From Nitrospirota bacterium (GTDB lineage: Bacteria > Nitrospirota > Nitrospiria > Nitrospirales > UBA8639): 16,643 nt of DNA. A program made the translations under genes and the position numbers. Within the stretch, counting starts at the first letter, position 1. Every line of letters starts with the position of its first letter. The notes below the pieces were generated by a model. The model was not told where the DNA came from and made no database searches. It saw only the letters and a program-made list of their open reading frames with translations. This document shows positions 7,101 through 13,778 of the stretch, one piece after another. The DNA lies in NCBI GenBank assembly GCA_003228495.1, contig QIDY01000033.1, forward strand, positions 1 through 16,643, read 5' to 3'.

Positions 7101-7578
7101 TGAATCAATCTCCACGACTCTGCATGTTGAAGAAGGGAAATTCTCGACAAAGGATTTTCTCTTGCGGAGTCCTATTATGAAAGCTACGGCTGCCGGAATG
7201 TATGATTTGGGTCGAGATCACTTGGATGGAGTGACTGCGGTAAGTCCCTTTGGGGCCTATTCCGATTCTCTGAAAGCCATACCACTATTTGGAAAGATAT
7301 TTTCTGGAGATCGGAAAGGTATTGCGACAGCCATGTTTAGTATGATTGGGCCGTTAGCGGAACCTCAAGTTATCTATATGCCTCAAGAATCATTGCAGAC
7401 TGGTTTGAAAGGGCTTGCGCAATTAGCTTTTGATATTTTGAAAAATACAGTACTTGCTCCGGTTGGTGTGTTGAACGGGTCTTTAAACGATTCGAAATCT
7501 TCGCTCTCGGAAGCCCCACGTTCCGGTTCTAAAGGTTTACCTGAAGGTGGGAACACACCTGAACCCCTCATACAATAG
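4183..7578 (+). CDS. Large AsmA/YhdP-like envelope protein
   Basis: This protein of about 1,131 residues has one N-terminal membrane helix (roughly residues 11-30, GGLGFIVLIGLLIILPWFL). A long beta-rich periplasmic body follows, opening with the AsmA-type start (NPDYLQTLVLRQIQQGFG, then HVSVGHTSFALFPSP). The C-terminal part (about 930-1080) has the AsmA-family pattern: a DGYVRQGVVLP strand, a LRGKVSFEKTGFPFESI stretch, and VSPFGAYSDSLKAIPLFGKIF. Size and layout resemble YhdP and other AsmA-like/TamB-like proteins, which form long hydrophobic grooves for phospholipid transport between inner and outer membranes; that role is inferred. I prefer the GTG at 4183, because GGAG (4171-4174) stands 8 nt before it. 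A GTG at 4174 is also in frame but overlaps that ribosome binding site. The last 40 residues are a low-complexity Ser/Gly/Pro tail. Confidence 0.86.
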   Translation: MRVSVKKTMMWGGLGFIVLIGLLIILPWFLNPDYLQTLVLRQIQQGFGSHVSVGHTSFALFPSPHFLVSDIVVKERPDSHAVFRAQSMNLELGIGQLFRKKLVVREFSLDYPEIEIHRDQLGSWRFLGHAQHDSSLSSLAAFLVLEKLVVSHGKIIVIDESPSDSVRGVVIEDVAWLSESSYEGVKVLSTLALSGNLRQAQGTAPFSLSGTLKATSNAPLSSLDSQGVIFKQVTFSGHMEMDNISVNQLAEYIPNGEFLAQIPGRVKAESQVKWVKNEMGSQINFSKTALTISAITLVGHANIEELSDGHHMTSVSIRSSSLDLEKFRKAMPQAWLPDRVVDLWKTGEWGGELEILEARVTGSTREDVGTSVSGSFRVKDGFFHSLDWPQTDHIRATVVVEPDRIQVTEAKGIYDGVPVVVKQGVFLFKESGLWGDVDIQGRVPAEKVWDVVSQLGKYSSGTDILQSWKISQGSGMLRLRFAGQLFDNQGLAFQNGDYQPQNVRLTIPGFPHALTNGHGHILFSPDSTELKGLQADVGGFPLTMDGTLIHQDTLRLEPLHVTVGFDGKDVFAGLKQEISESGFQVTGPLNMSVTMRGPMNRLKLKGKIDGENAMFSIAPILQKAVGQAGMLEFDGQVQGGNGLRFERIELAILPLRIRGQGLLRFGPKWGWEGRLDSGPMYIGLLPPQIRLLGNAIQSGILEVQLSGNGVGRDWKKWNIKGWVALTEGVVKIPGIHEKVSNLFVRLKIDKHLLDLKRMEFRVKDSDAVVTGFVKHWNTNPQVSIMWDAPRFDLDLFVPKEERSVLRDGLEWLATHATLEGSIFVERPFYKAFSGRKFSAALKIHDNLVSVENIQMSVENDGNVKGRVFIHLPPGKPAAMRVSFEGSNLPFQKILTVLGDERRIVSGYMDIQGMIQGHGRHDRGIVPTLNGKIQLSLRDGYVRQGVVLPKILRILNLPHVLRGKVSFEKTGFPFESISTTLHVEEGKFSTKDFLLRSPIMKATAAGMYDLGRDHLDGVTAVSPFGAYSDSLKAIPLFGKIFSGDRKGIATAMFSMIGPLAEPQVIYMPQESLQTGLKGLAQLAFDILKNTVLAPVGVLNGSLNDSKSSLSEAPRSGSKGLPEGGNTPEPLIQ

Positions 7579-7604
7579 TAAAAATGAGTCGGGAGGAAGA
7601 GAGT

Positions 7605-7685
7605 GTGAAGCTTGTGTTAAAAGCCGATGAACATGCAGCCGGTTTTCCAATTAATAGGCTTTACCAATACGGGGTGAAAGGCTGA
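7605..7685 (+). CDS. Putative 26-codon mini-ORF before mtnA
   Basis: A GTG-started frame of 26 codons has an excellent ribosome binding site (GGGAGG at 7591-7596, 8-nt spacing). It ends with a TGA at 7683-7685, 4 nt before the mtnA ATG. The same frame can also start at ATG 7584 (33 codons). The peptide (it begins VKLVLKADEHAAGF and ends YQYGVKG) is not recognised. Its last codons contain the mtnA ribosome binding site (GAAAGG, 7676-7681), so ribosomes finishing it would reach mtnA directly. It may be a coupling leader peptide, a small protein, or chance. Confidence 0.35.
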   Translation: MKLVLKADEHAAGFPINRLYQYGVKG

Positions 7686-7689
7686 TGGA

Positions 7690-8721
7690 ATGATTCCAAC
7701 GGTTCAATGGAAAGATGGTCAGGTGCGTATTTTGGACCAACGTGTGTTACCCGGGGAAGTGTGTTTTTTCGACTGTTCGAATTACAGCGATGTTGCCGAT
7801 GCGATTCTAGAGCTCAAGGTACGTGGAGCTCCCGCTATTGGGGTCACGGCCGCCCTAGGAATCGCCTTGGGAGCGAAGCAGTATACACAAAAAAATCTTG
7901 ATGGTTTTCGTTTGCATATGGACAAAGTCTGTGAAGTTCTTGCTGCCACTCGGCCGACTGCCGTCAATCTTTTTTGGGCCGTGGATCGTATGAAACGGGT
8001 TCTTGCGGACAATCCACTCTCGAGTGTAGAAGAATGGCAAAAATGCTTGTTGGAAGAAGCGTTGGCTATCCTTGAGGAAGATGTGCGGGTGAATCGGGCT
8101 CTGGGAAAACATGGTGCGGCCATCATTCAGGATGGCGACCATATTCTCACGCATTGCAATGCGGGAGCGTTGGCGACGGCTGGCTATGGGACGGCGTTAG
8201 GTGTGGTGAGGGCGGCTTGGGAACAAGGAAAACGTCTTCGAGTGTATGCGGATGAAACCCGGCCCGTTCTTCAGGGAGCCCGGTTAACAACTTGGGAGCT
8301 TCAGCAGGATGGGATTCCCGTGACACTTATTACGGATAATATGGCTGGAGCCCTTATGCAAAAACAGGGAATTCAATGCTGTATTGTTGGTGCCGATCGC
8401 ATTGCCGCCAATGGTGATGTGGCCAATAAAATTGGCACGTATTCGGTCGCGGTGTTGGCCAAAGCTCATGAGATTCCTTTTTACGTTGCTGCGCCCCTAT
8501 CAACGATTGATTTGGAGACTCCTGATGGAGAAAAAATTCCGATTGAGGAACGAAATTCTTCAGAGGTCACGCAGTTACATTGGAGTCGAGTTATCGCCCC
8601 TCCTGAAATTTCCGTGTGGAATCCTGCGTTTGATGTCACGCCAGCCAAGTTGATCACGGGAATTATTACGGAACGAGGCATCTTGTCTCCCCATGAACTC
8701 CCGATGAAACTGTCTTCTTAG
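7690..8721 (+). CDS. mtnA: S-methyl-5-thioribose-1-phosphate isomerase
   Basis: This 343-residue enzyme of the methionine salvage pathway converts 5-methylthioribose-1-phosphate to 5-methylthioribulose-1-phosphate in the cytosol. Family motifs are intact: RGAPAIG (46-52), TRPTAVNLFWAVDRM (88-102), THCNAGALATAGYGTALG with the catalytic Cys156, YADETRPVLQGARLT (187-201), and VGADRIAANGDVANKIGT with the catalytic Asp236. This separates it from the related eIF2B-type regulatory subunits. Length is typical. The start at 7690 has GAAAGG 8 nt upstream, inside the end of the mini-ORF. No other methionine-salvage gene is present in the window. Its stop codon overlaps the end of the convergent kinase gene. 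Confidence 0.96.
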   Translation: MIPTVQWKDGQVRILDQRVLPGEVCFFDCSNYSDVADAILELKVRGAPAIGVTAALGIALGAKQYTQKNLDGFRLHMDKVCEVLAATRPTAVNLFWAVDRMKRVLADNPLSSVEEWQKCLLEEALAILEEDVRVNRALGKHGAAIIQDGDHILTHCNAGALATAGYGTALGVVRAAWEQGKRLRVYADETRPVLQGARLTTWELQQDGIPVTLITDNMAGALMQKQGIQCCIVGADRIAANGDVANKIGTYSVAVLAKAHEIPFYVAAPLSTIDLETPDGEKIPIEERNSSEVTQLHWSRVIAPPEISVWNPAFDVTPAKLITGIITERGILSPHELPMKLSS

Positions 8722-11120
8722 ATACTGGAGGGACGCTTCGTTGAGAGTATTTGACTTAAGACCTTAGAGAGATCCATAAGATTATAGGGTTTGGCAATAA
8801 CACCGGAAAATCCCAATTGCTGGAAGTGAGCCATCACAGGATCGTTCGAATATCCACTTGAGACGATGACTTTGGCTTCGGGATGCAAGGAATGAATTTG
8901 TTTAAGGGTTTCCTTGCCTCCCATCCCTCCTGGAATCGTGAGATCAAGGATGGTCGCGGTGTAGGGAGAGCCATTTTTTAGGGCATGAGCGTAGTTGCTC
9001 ACGGCCCTTTCTCCCTCACTGGTAAAATCGACATCAAAGCCAAGATGTTGAAGCATTTCTCCCAAGACGGCTTGAATGTCTTTTTCATCATCCATGACAA
9101 GAATCCGACCTTTTCCACAAATCAAATTTTCAATAGTTTCACTCGTGGGCGCGTCTTTCATTGGTGAAGCCGGTATATAGAGCGTAAAGCAGGTCCTTTT
9201 CCCAAGCGTTGAGGAGACGGTAATATGTCCCTCGTGTCGTTTGATAATCGAATAGGTCGTAGCGAGCCCCAGTCCGCTACCTTTTTGTTTCGTGGTAAAA
9301 TATGGATCGAAAATTTTAGGGAGATGATCCTGCGGAATGCCAATTCCTTGGTCAGTGACGGCAACTCGAACATATGTTCCGGTTTTAAGTGGTAGGTCCG
9401 TCGGGACGGGAATTGAGAAATTTTCAGCCTCAACTGTAATCACGCCGCCTTCCGGCATGGCCTGGTCTCCGTTTATCACAAGATTTTGCAGGACTTGGCT
9501 AATCTGACCTTCATCAACTTCAACGGGCCAAAGATCTTTCGGAATATGCAGATGACAACGCACACTGGATCCCCGTAAGGCGAACTCCACGGTATCAGTG
9601 ATGAGTGAAGCAATAGATGCCGTACTCCTAACAGGGGCTCCTCCCTTGGCAAACGTCAATAGTTGTTTGGTTAAATCACGAGCTCTCAGGCAGGCTTTTT
9701 CAGCAGCGGACAGCCGGTCAACCACGGATTGGTTATTTGAGGAAGGTTCTTTAGCTACAACAATTTTGGCTAATCCAATATTGGCAAACACGGCTGTTAA
9801 GATATTATTGAAATCATGTGCGATACCCCCGGCCAATAACCCAACCGATTCAAGTTTGGTTGCTCGTATGCGTTCTTCTTCCAGCCGTTTTTGTTCAGTG
9901 ATATCCCTTGTCACGATCACGCCCGTGACAGTTCCAATGGTTGTGCGAAACGGATGGATATGACTCTCAAACCATCGCCATTCAGCTTGCTTCGTTTGTA
10001 GCCGACACATTATATCGATTTTCTCTAGCGATCCGATGTGGGAATGAAAGGATTCGACTAATGTCTGTCGTTCTTCCGGATGCACGAAGTCAAAAAAGCT
10101 TTTTCCTAACATGGCTGCAGAGTCATATCCCAGCACAACCTGGCAGTTTGGGCTGACATATTGGCATTGACCTTTGTTATTGATTTCCACGATGAGATCA
10201 TAGGCGTTTTCCATAATGGCTCGATAACGCTGTTCACTATCTCGTAAGGCGTCTTCGGTTTTTTTTCGTTGGAGTTCACTGGTAGCTCTGGCGGCAAATA
10301 GTTGGACAATAGATTTGGCCACATGCGTATTGGTAATTGGTTCTGGGCTCATGACTAAAAGAAGCCCAATGATTTGTCCTGCTTGGCCCCGGAGGGCATT
10401 CCCCATATAACTGGTCACTTGCCAGGATGCCAGGACCGACGTTGCAGGAAAGAGGGGAGTCGAAACCGTGTTCCAAGCGCAACCTTTCACTTTTAACAGA
10501 TCTTCAAAGACGTGGTGAGGCGGGGTCCATGCAAAGTTTTCAACATAGCGGCCATCGGACCAAATAGCGACGGTTTGTGTGTTGGGTTGGGCAGGGTTCT
10601 CTAAGTCAGCCAATATGGCGTAGGGGACATTAATGGCGTGGCATAAGTCTTTGACTAAGGATCGTAAAAACGCAATGCTTCCTGGTGCAGGATCGCTCTG
10701 AGCGATTTTTCGTAACGCTTCTTCGACCCGTTTGCGATCGGTAATATCTTTCACAACCGAAATTGTGCCCCATTGTGTTCCTTGACCATCAAAGAGGGGA
10801 TAGCAGGACACGAGAAAATAGCCTGGCATGGCAGGAAAGGATGTTTCCACGACGGCCGAAAGTGCGCCAGCCAACACTGTTTCCCATGGTGGAGGACTTT
10901 GGGGAGGAGTTTTTCCATAATAGGGAAGTTGGTAATGATGCCCCACGATTGGGCCCATGCGAGGTTCTACTTGATCCCGGAGAGCTCGGTTAGCCCAAAC
11001 AATGTTTCCCGAGCGGTCCAAGATCATGACGTGATCGGTTAAGGCCTCAAACGCTTGTTCCCATTTTTCAGTTGTAGGAGCATGGGGCAGTTGAGCGAGG
11101 TGTTGTATCGTTTTATTCAT
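8718..11120 (-). CDS. Soluble hybrid histidine kinase PAS-GAF-PAS-HisKA-HATPase-REC
   Basis: This 800-residue cytoplasmic hybrid sensor kinase has, in order, PAS (about 20-130), a GAF-like domain (about 145-285), PAS/PAC (about 295-415), HisKA with phospho-acceptor His435 (GGIAHDFNNILTAV), HATPase (about 530-652; N-box NLVINGDQAMP, G1 DQGIG 590-594, F-box FDPYFTT, G2 GSGLGLA), and a REC domain (about 671-795; Asp677/Asp678, phospho-acceptor Asp726, Lys777). No transmembrane segment is seen, so it should sense an intracellular signal. The frame is open to 11462, but ATG 11120 gives a natural PAS start 55 bp after the regulator gene's stop; a longer form would run back through that gene. The ribosome binding site at 11120 is weak. 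It probably phosphorylates the REC-HD-GYP protein encoded just upstream. Confidence 0.93.
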   Translation of the reverse strand: MNKTIQHLAQLPHAPTTEKWEQAFEALTDHVMILDRSGNIVWANRALRDQVEPRMGPIVGHHYQLPYYGKTPPQSPPPWETVLAGALSAVVETSFPAMPGYFLVSCYPLFDGQGTQWGTISVVKDITDRKRVEEALRKIAQSDPAPGSIAFLRSLVKDLCHAINVPYAILADLENPAQPNTQTVAIWSDGRYVENFAWTPPHHVFEDLLKVKGCAWNTVSTPLFPATSVLASWQVTSYMGNALRGQAGQIIGLLLVMSPEPITNTHVAKSIVQLFAARATSELQRKKTEDALRDSEQRYRAIMENAYDLIVEINNKGQCQYVSPNCQVVLGYDSAAMLGKSFFDFVHPEERQTLVESFHSHIGSLEKIDIMCRLQTKQAEWRWFESHIHPFRTTIGTVTGVIVTRDITEQKRLEEERIRATKLESVGLLAGGIAHDFNNILTAVFANIGLAKIVVAKEPSSNNQSVVDRLSAAEKACLRARDLTKQLLTFAKGGAPVRSTASIASLITDTVEFALRGSSVRCHLHIPKDLWPVEVDEGQISQVLQNLVINGDQAMPEGGVITVEAENFSIPVPTDLPLKTGTYVRVAVTDQGIGIPQDHLPKIFDPYFTTKQKGSGLGLATTYSIIKRHEGHITVSSTLGKRTCFTLYIPASPMKDAPTSETIENLICGKGRILVMDDEKDIQAVLGEMLQHLGFDVDFTSEGERAVSNYAHALKNGSPYTATILDLTIPGGMGGKETLKQIHSLHPEAKVIVSSGYSNDPVMAHFQQLGFSGVIAKPYNLMDLSKVLSQILSTKRPSSI

Positions 11121-11175
11121 GCTATGGTGGACCGTGTAATCTCTGAGCGTGTGATGACTAGTAATACACGTCTTT

Positions 11176-12177
11176 TTACCAGACGACTGTGGCAAAGAGG
11201 GTGGCCAATTCCGGGTCGAGGCTTTTCCCGGCCTCCTGTCGAATATTCTCTCGAGCCTCAGGTACGGGGATGGCTTTGCGTACTCCTTGGCCGGTGACAT
11301 AATTGTCAAAGATATTGGCCAATCCAACAATGCGGGCTGGAAGAGGGATTTGGTCTCCACCGAGCCCATCGGGGAATCCCGATCCATCGAAATTTTCGTG
11401 ATGAGAGCGAATACTCTGTTCCACAGCAGGATGGAAGGGAATCTTACTGATGAATTGTGCACCCATCGTAGTATGGCATTTCATGAGTTCTTGATCGTGA
11501 TTGGAGAGGGAATGATCCCCTGCAATGAGCCGATCATGAATGCCAATCTTTCCAATATCGTGCAAATAGGCCCCTAGAAGGATGGCCTCACGATCCTCTG
11601 GGTTTAATGAAAGATGTTCCGTCAACAAAGAGGAATAAAACTTGACGCGGCTGGCATGTTGCACCAATTCGGGATGTTTCGCTCCTAAAAGCGTTTCAAT
11701 ATTGGCGATGGCTGTCTGAACATCAACACCGGAGGTCCAGAGATTTCCTAGTGCTTGGAGGGCTCCCTGAAGCGATGAAAAGCGCTTTCGCCGTTCCAGT
11801 GCTTTTTTAATGACTTCTAATACGTCCGAAACATTAAAAGGCTTAAGGATATATGCCGCGACGCCATGGCGAATTGCGTCAATAGCTGATTGCAAGGTGC
11901 CATAGCCGGTAATGATCACAACATCGACATCGTGACCCTTTTCACGGATTTTTGCGAGGAGGTCGGTCCCAGGTTGGTCTGGAAGTTTGAGGTCAAGGGT
12001 AACAAGGTCAATCGGATGGGTCGCAAGAATTTGCTCTGCGACTTCGGCACGATCAACGGTATAGAGGTTAAAATAAGGGGAAAGGATCAGTTTTAAGGCT
12101 TCTCTTGGGCCTTGCTCGTCCTCGACAATCAAAATATTGGCTTGAGGAACAGAAGATTCAGAAGTTACTTGATTCAT
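11176..12177 (-). CDS. REC-HD-GYP response regulator (predicted cyclic-di-GMP phosphodiesterase)
   Basis: This 333-residue response regulator of RpfG type has an N-terminal REC domain (about 11-125): acidic pocket Glu19/Asp20, phospho-acceptor Asp62 (LDLKLPD), Thr90 (IITGYG) and Lys112 (LKPF). A short coiled linker leads to an HD-GYP domain (about 155-330) with His206-Asp207 (YLHDIGKIGIHDR), then HHENFDGSGFPDGLGG (259-274) and PARI. The GYP triplet reads GFP, a common variant, so cyclic-di-GMP hydrolysis remains likely but unproven. The start is ATG 12177, set by AAGGAG 6 nt upstream (12189-12184); a TTG at 12183 is in frame but overlaps that site. It precedes the hybrid kinase gene by 55 bp, forming a two-gene operon. 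Confidence 0.95.
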   Translation of the reverse strand: MNQVTSESSVPQANILIVEDEQGPREALKLILSPYFNLYTVDRAEVAEQILATHPIDLVTLDLKLPDQPGTDLLAKIREKGHDVDVVIITGYGTLQSAIDAIRHGVAAYILKPFNVSDVLEVIKKALERRKRFSSLQGALQALGNLWTSGVDVQTAIANIETLLGAKHPELVQHASRVKFYSSLLTEHLSLNPEDREAILLGAYLHDIGKIGIHDRLIAGDHSLSNHDQELMKCHTTMGAQFISKIPFHPAVEQSIRSHHENFDGSGFPDGLGGDQIPLPARIVGLANIFDNYVTGQGVRKAIPVPEARENIRQEAGKSLDPELATLFATVVW

Positions 12178-12183
12178 TACCAA

Positions 12184-12189
12184 CTCCTT
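12184..12189 (-). promoter_or_regulatory. Ribosome binding site deciding the HD-GYP regulator start
   Basis: On the minus strand AAGGAG lies 6 nt before ATG 12177. It is next to a TTG at 12183 that is in frame, which rules the TTG out as the initiation codon. Confidence 0.75.
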
Positions 12190-12395
12190 TTCCAGTCATA
12201 CGCTTCATGAAGACGAAAAAAATAATCATTCAAAAGCCGAAGAACCAATGCGCATTCTGGAGAAGTTGGAGCAAGCTTCCTCTTTTAATGAGTCTCAAAT
12301 GAATTGTTGAACAACACCTCCTAATGATAAGAGTCCAATATGTGGGGCTTGATCGAGTGGTCGCGGCGATTTTGGCACATTAATGTCAAGAAAGG

Positions 12396-13055
12396 CTAGG
12401 AAGGGGAGCCAGATTGTAAATGAAAGGCCTTATTTTTCACCTTGAGGTCTTGAAACAATTGATTGTACAAATCTTTCGCCACTAAATTGAGAAGCCGTTC
12501 AACATCCTGAGGAGAAAAGACAGCAACAGTATCTGTGCCGGTGGCTCCTAATACCATTCTTATTTTGCTCCCGTCCGCTTTGTTCTTGGCTTCAAAACGG
12601 ACCTTCATGTCTACCACGATATCCGTAAAGCCAAACCCGCTTTTAGCATTGGCATCCAAAGATAAGACAGTTCCCGTTAAGGTGACATCGCTTGCGGGAT
12701 TTGCCTGTGTCGGGTCGTCGGCAAGTTGGGAGGCACGCCAATGGCGTTGTTGCAGATATTCAATCGCCAGCGTTGCCATGCCCTCGCTGATATTGCCATT
12801 CCAGGCGTTAAAGTGGGTGCTGCCCCCCCATAAATGTGTCCGAGATCCCAGTCGCTGTTGGTCTGGTCTGGCATCCTGGAAAGGTTCAACCACAATCGTC
12901 AAGCTTTCTTCATTAATGGCTGCGGCCTTTGGGGAATGGGAAGAAAGGGCATGAGGATCAAAATTTACGGTTTGTCCTGTGCCTTGGCAATTGGTTAAAA
13001 CGAGAAGGCTCAGGATACTCCAGAATAGTCTGACGTCTTTGGATCGTGTCTTCAC
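12396..13055 (-). CDS. Predicted lipoprotein, YajG-like
   Basis: This protein of about 219 residues has a basic N-terminus, a hydrophobic stretch and a Cys in LVLTNCQGTG (near residue 20). That is a plausible though non-canonical lipobox (Asn before the Cys), so it is probably a membrane-anchored lipoprotein. The mature part reads like YajG-type lipoproteins: an early strand-rich VVEPFQDARPDQQRLGSRTH, then a helix ending in IEYLQQRHWRASQ, then VTLTGTVLSLDA and a second strand region. The family match is from pattern memory and is moderate. I place the start at GTG 13055 because GGAGG (13064-13068) stands 8 nt before it; an ATG at 13070 contains that site, and a more distant in-frame start (13271) would add an implausible N-terminus. 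It is transcribed divergently from the gene at 13306. Confidence 0.62.
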   Translation of the reverse strand: MKTRSKDVRLFWSILSLLVLTNCQGTGQTVNFDPHALSSHSPKAAAINEESLTIVVEPFQDARPDQQRLGSRTHLWGGSTHFNAWNGNISEGMATLAIEYLQQRHWRASQLADDPTQANPASDVTLTGTVLSLDANAKSGFGFTDIVVDMKVRFEAKNKADGSKIRMVLGATGTDTVAVFSPQDVERLLNLVAKDLYNQLFQDLKVKNKAFHLQSGSPS

Positions 13056-13063
13056 GAATGGGA

Positions 13064-13068
13064 CCTCC
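13064..13068 (-). promoter_or_regulatory. Ribosome binding site deciding the lipoprotein start
   Basis: A minus-strand GGAGG lies 8 nt before GTG 13055. It sits inside the codons that follow an alternative ATG at 13070, so initiation at the GTG is favoured. Confidence 0.65.
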
Positions 13069-13305
13069 ATGGTTTGGGACGATGAATGTGATGCATGGCG
13101 AGATAGAAATTTTCCATAAGCGGAGGGGGAATTTCCAAAAGATAAAAGAGAATAATAGTTGATTCTAGCGTAAATTGGAGGCAAATTTAAACACCTATGC
13201 CTTTTAACCCCAAAGGGCAATCTCTTGCCTTGACTTTCCTCTAAATCACTTGAGACTATCGGGTCCGGCATTTCTTGTATTTTCCTGGATAAAGGACGTG
13301 GATGT

Positions 13306-13680
13306 ATGTGGAAGCGGAATATTGTATTTCGAGCAGAGGAAGCGATTCCCTTGGAACAAAATGAAAATGAGCTCTTTCATGAAACCGCCCCTGCCTTGGA
13401 TAGTTCGGGATTGCGGATGGACACATACATTTCTGTTTGGCTTCAAGGTGATGGTGATGAGCAGGCTCCCACGGTTTACACCAGTATGTATGTTCGGACG
13501 GCTACATTAGACCCCGTTAAAAAAGTCGGTTTTCTTCAGCCCCTTCAGGGGCGTACCCACCAAATAAAAACCATGTTGTCCGTACAACAAAAATTGTACC
13601 TTCGTGACTGGTTGTCCAGTACGTATCCTCAGGCTTGGCAGGAAGCCGACGAGAATTTTCAATCTATTTTTTCTGATTAA
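13306..13680 (+). CDS. Unrecognised 124-residue protein
   Basis: I do not recognise this protein. It is soluble-looking, with no signal peptide or membrane segment. The N-terminal half is acidic (PLEQNENELFHETAPALD) and the middle is beta-like (MDTYISVWLQGDGDE, then TVYTSMYVRT). The C-terminal half has a basic segment (QGRTHQIKTM) followed by aromatic helices (LYLRDWLSSTYPQAW). AAAGGA (13291-13296) stands 9 nt before the ATG. It lies alone between the divergent lipoprotein gene and the FAD monooxygenase gene, with an AT-rich gap of 98 bp after it. The frame is intact and uninterrupted, and opposite-strand frames are shorter, so it is probably a real gene. Confidence 0.55.
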   Translation: MWKRNIVFRAEEAIPLEQNENELFHETAPALDSSGLRMDTYISVWLQGDGDEQAPTVYTSMYVRTATLDPVKKVGFLQPLQGRTHQIKTMLSVQQKLYLRDWLSSTYPQAWQEADENFQSIFSD

Positions 13681-13778
13681 TGTGTATTTCCCTGAACGGC
13701 CGACTTCTTTTTTTCTGTTTCAGTAAAACCAAAAATAAAAGTATTACTTTATAAAAATTTATCCTGGTATATTGCGAG
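13681..13778. other. AT-rich spacer before the FAD monooxygenase
   Basis: This spacer is markedly richer in A+T than its surroundings (around 13703-13765) and is a likely promoter region for the downstream gene. TATAAA (13750-13755) is a possible -10, but no matching -35 is seen 17 bp before it. A TATATT at 13768-13773 is too close to the ATG to serve. No intrinsic terminator with a stable stem is visible, although CGGC/GCCG bases precede a T-run near 13708-13714. Confidence 0.3.

Noticed and set aside
11121..11462. Upstream extension of the hybrid kinase
   Set aside because: It would run back through the 3' end of the HD-GYP regulator gene in another frame. The extra 114 residues have no domain, and the PAS start fits ATG 11120.
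12370..12390. TGGCAC at 12375 as a sigma-54 promoter element
   Set aside because: The matching GC element at the required 5-bp spacing is absent (TGTC in place of TTGC), and the plus-strand direction leads to no gene.
12535..12954. Plus-strand frame of 139 codons opposite the lipoprotein gene
   Set aside because: It is a shadow of the opposite strand, with no domain, and the minus-strand frame has a signal peptide and family-like pattern.
13056..13271. N-terminal extension of the lipoprotein gene
   Set aside because: It would bury the signal sequence deep inside the protein. The GTG at 13055 with GGAGG 8 nt upstream puts the lipobox where it belongs.
13536..13552. GCCCC-TTCA-GGGGC hairpin as a terminator
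   Set aside because: It lies inside the coding frame of the 124-residue gene and has no T-run after it.
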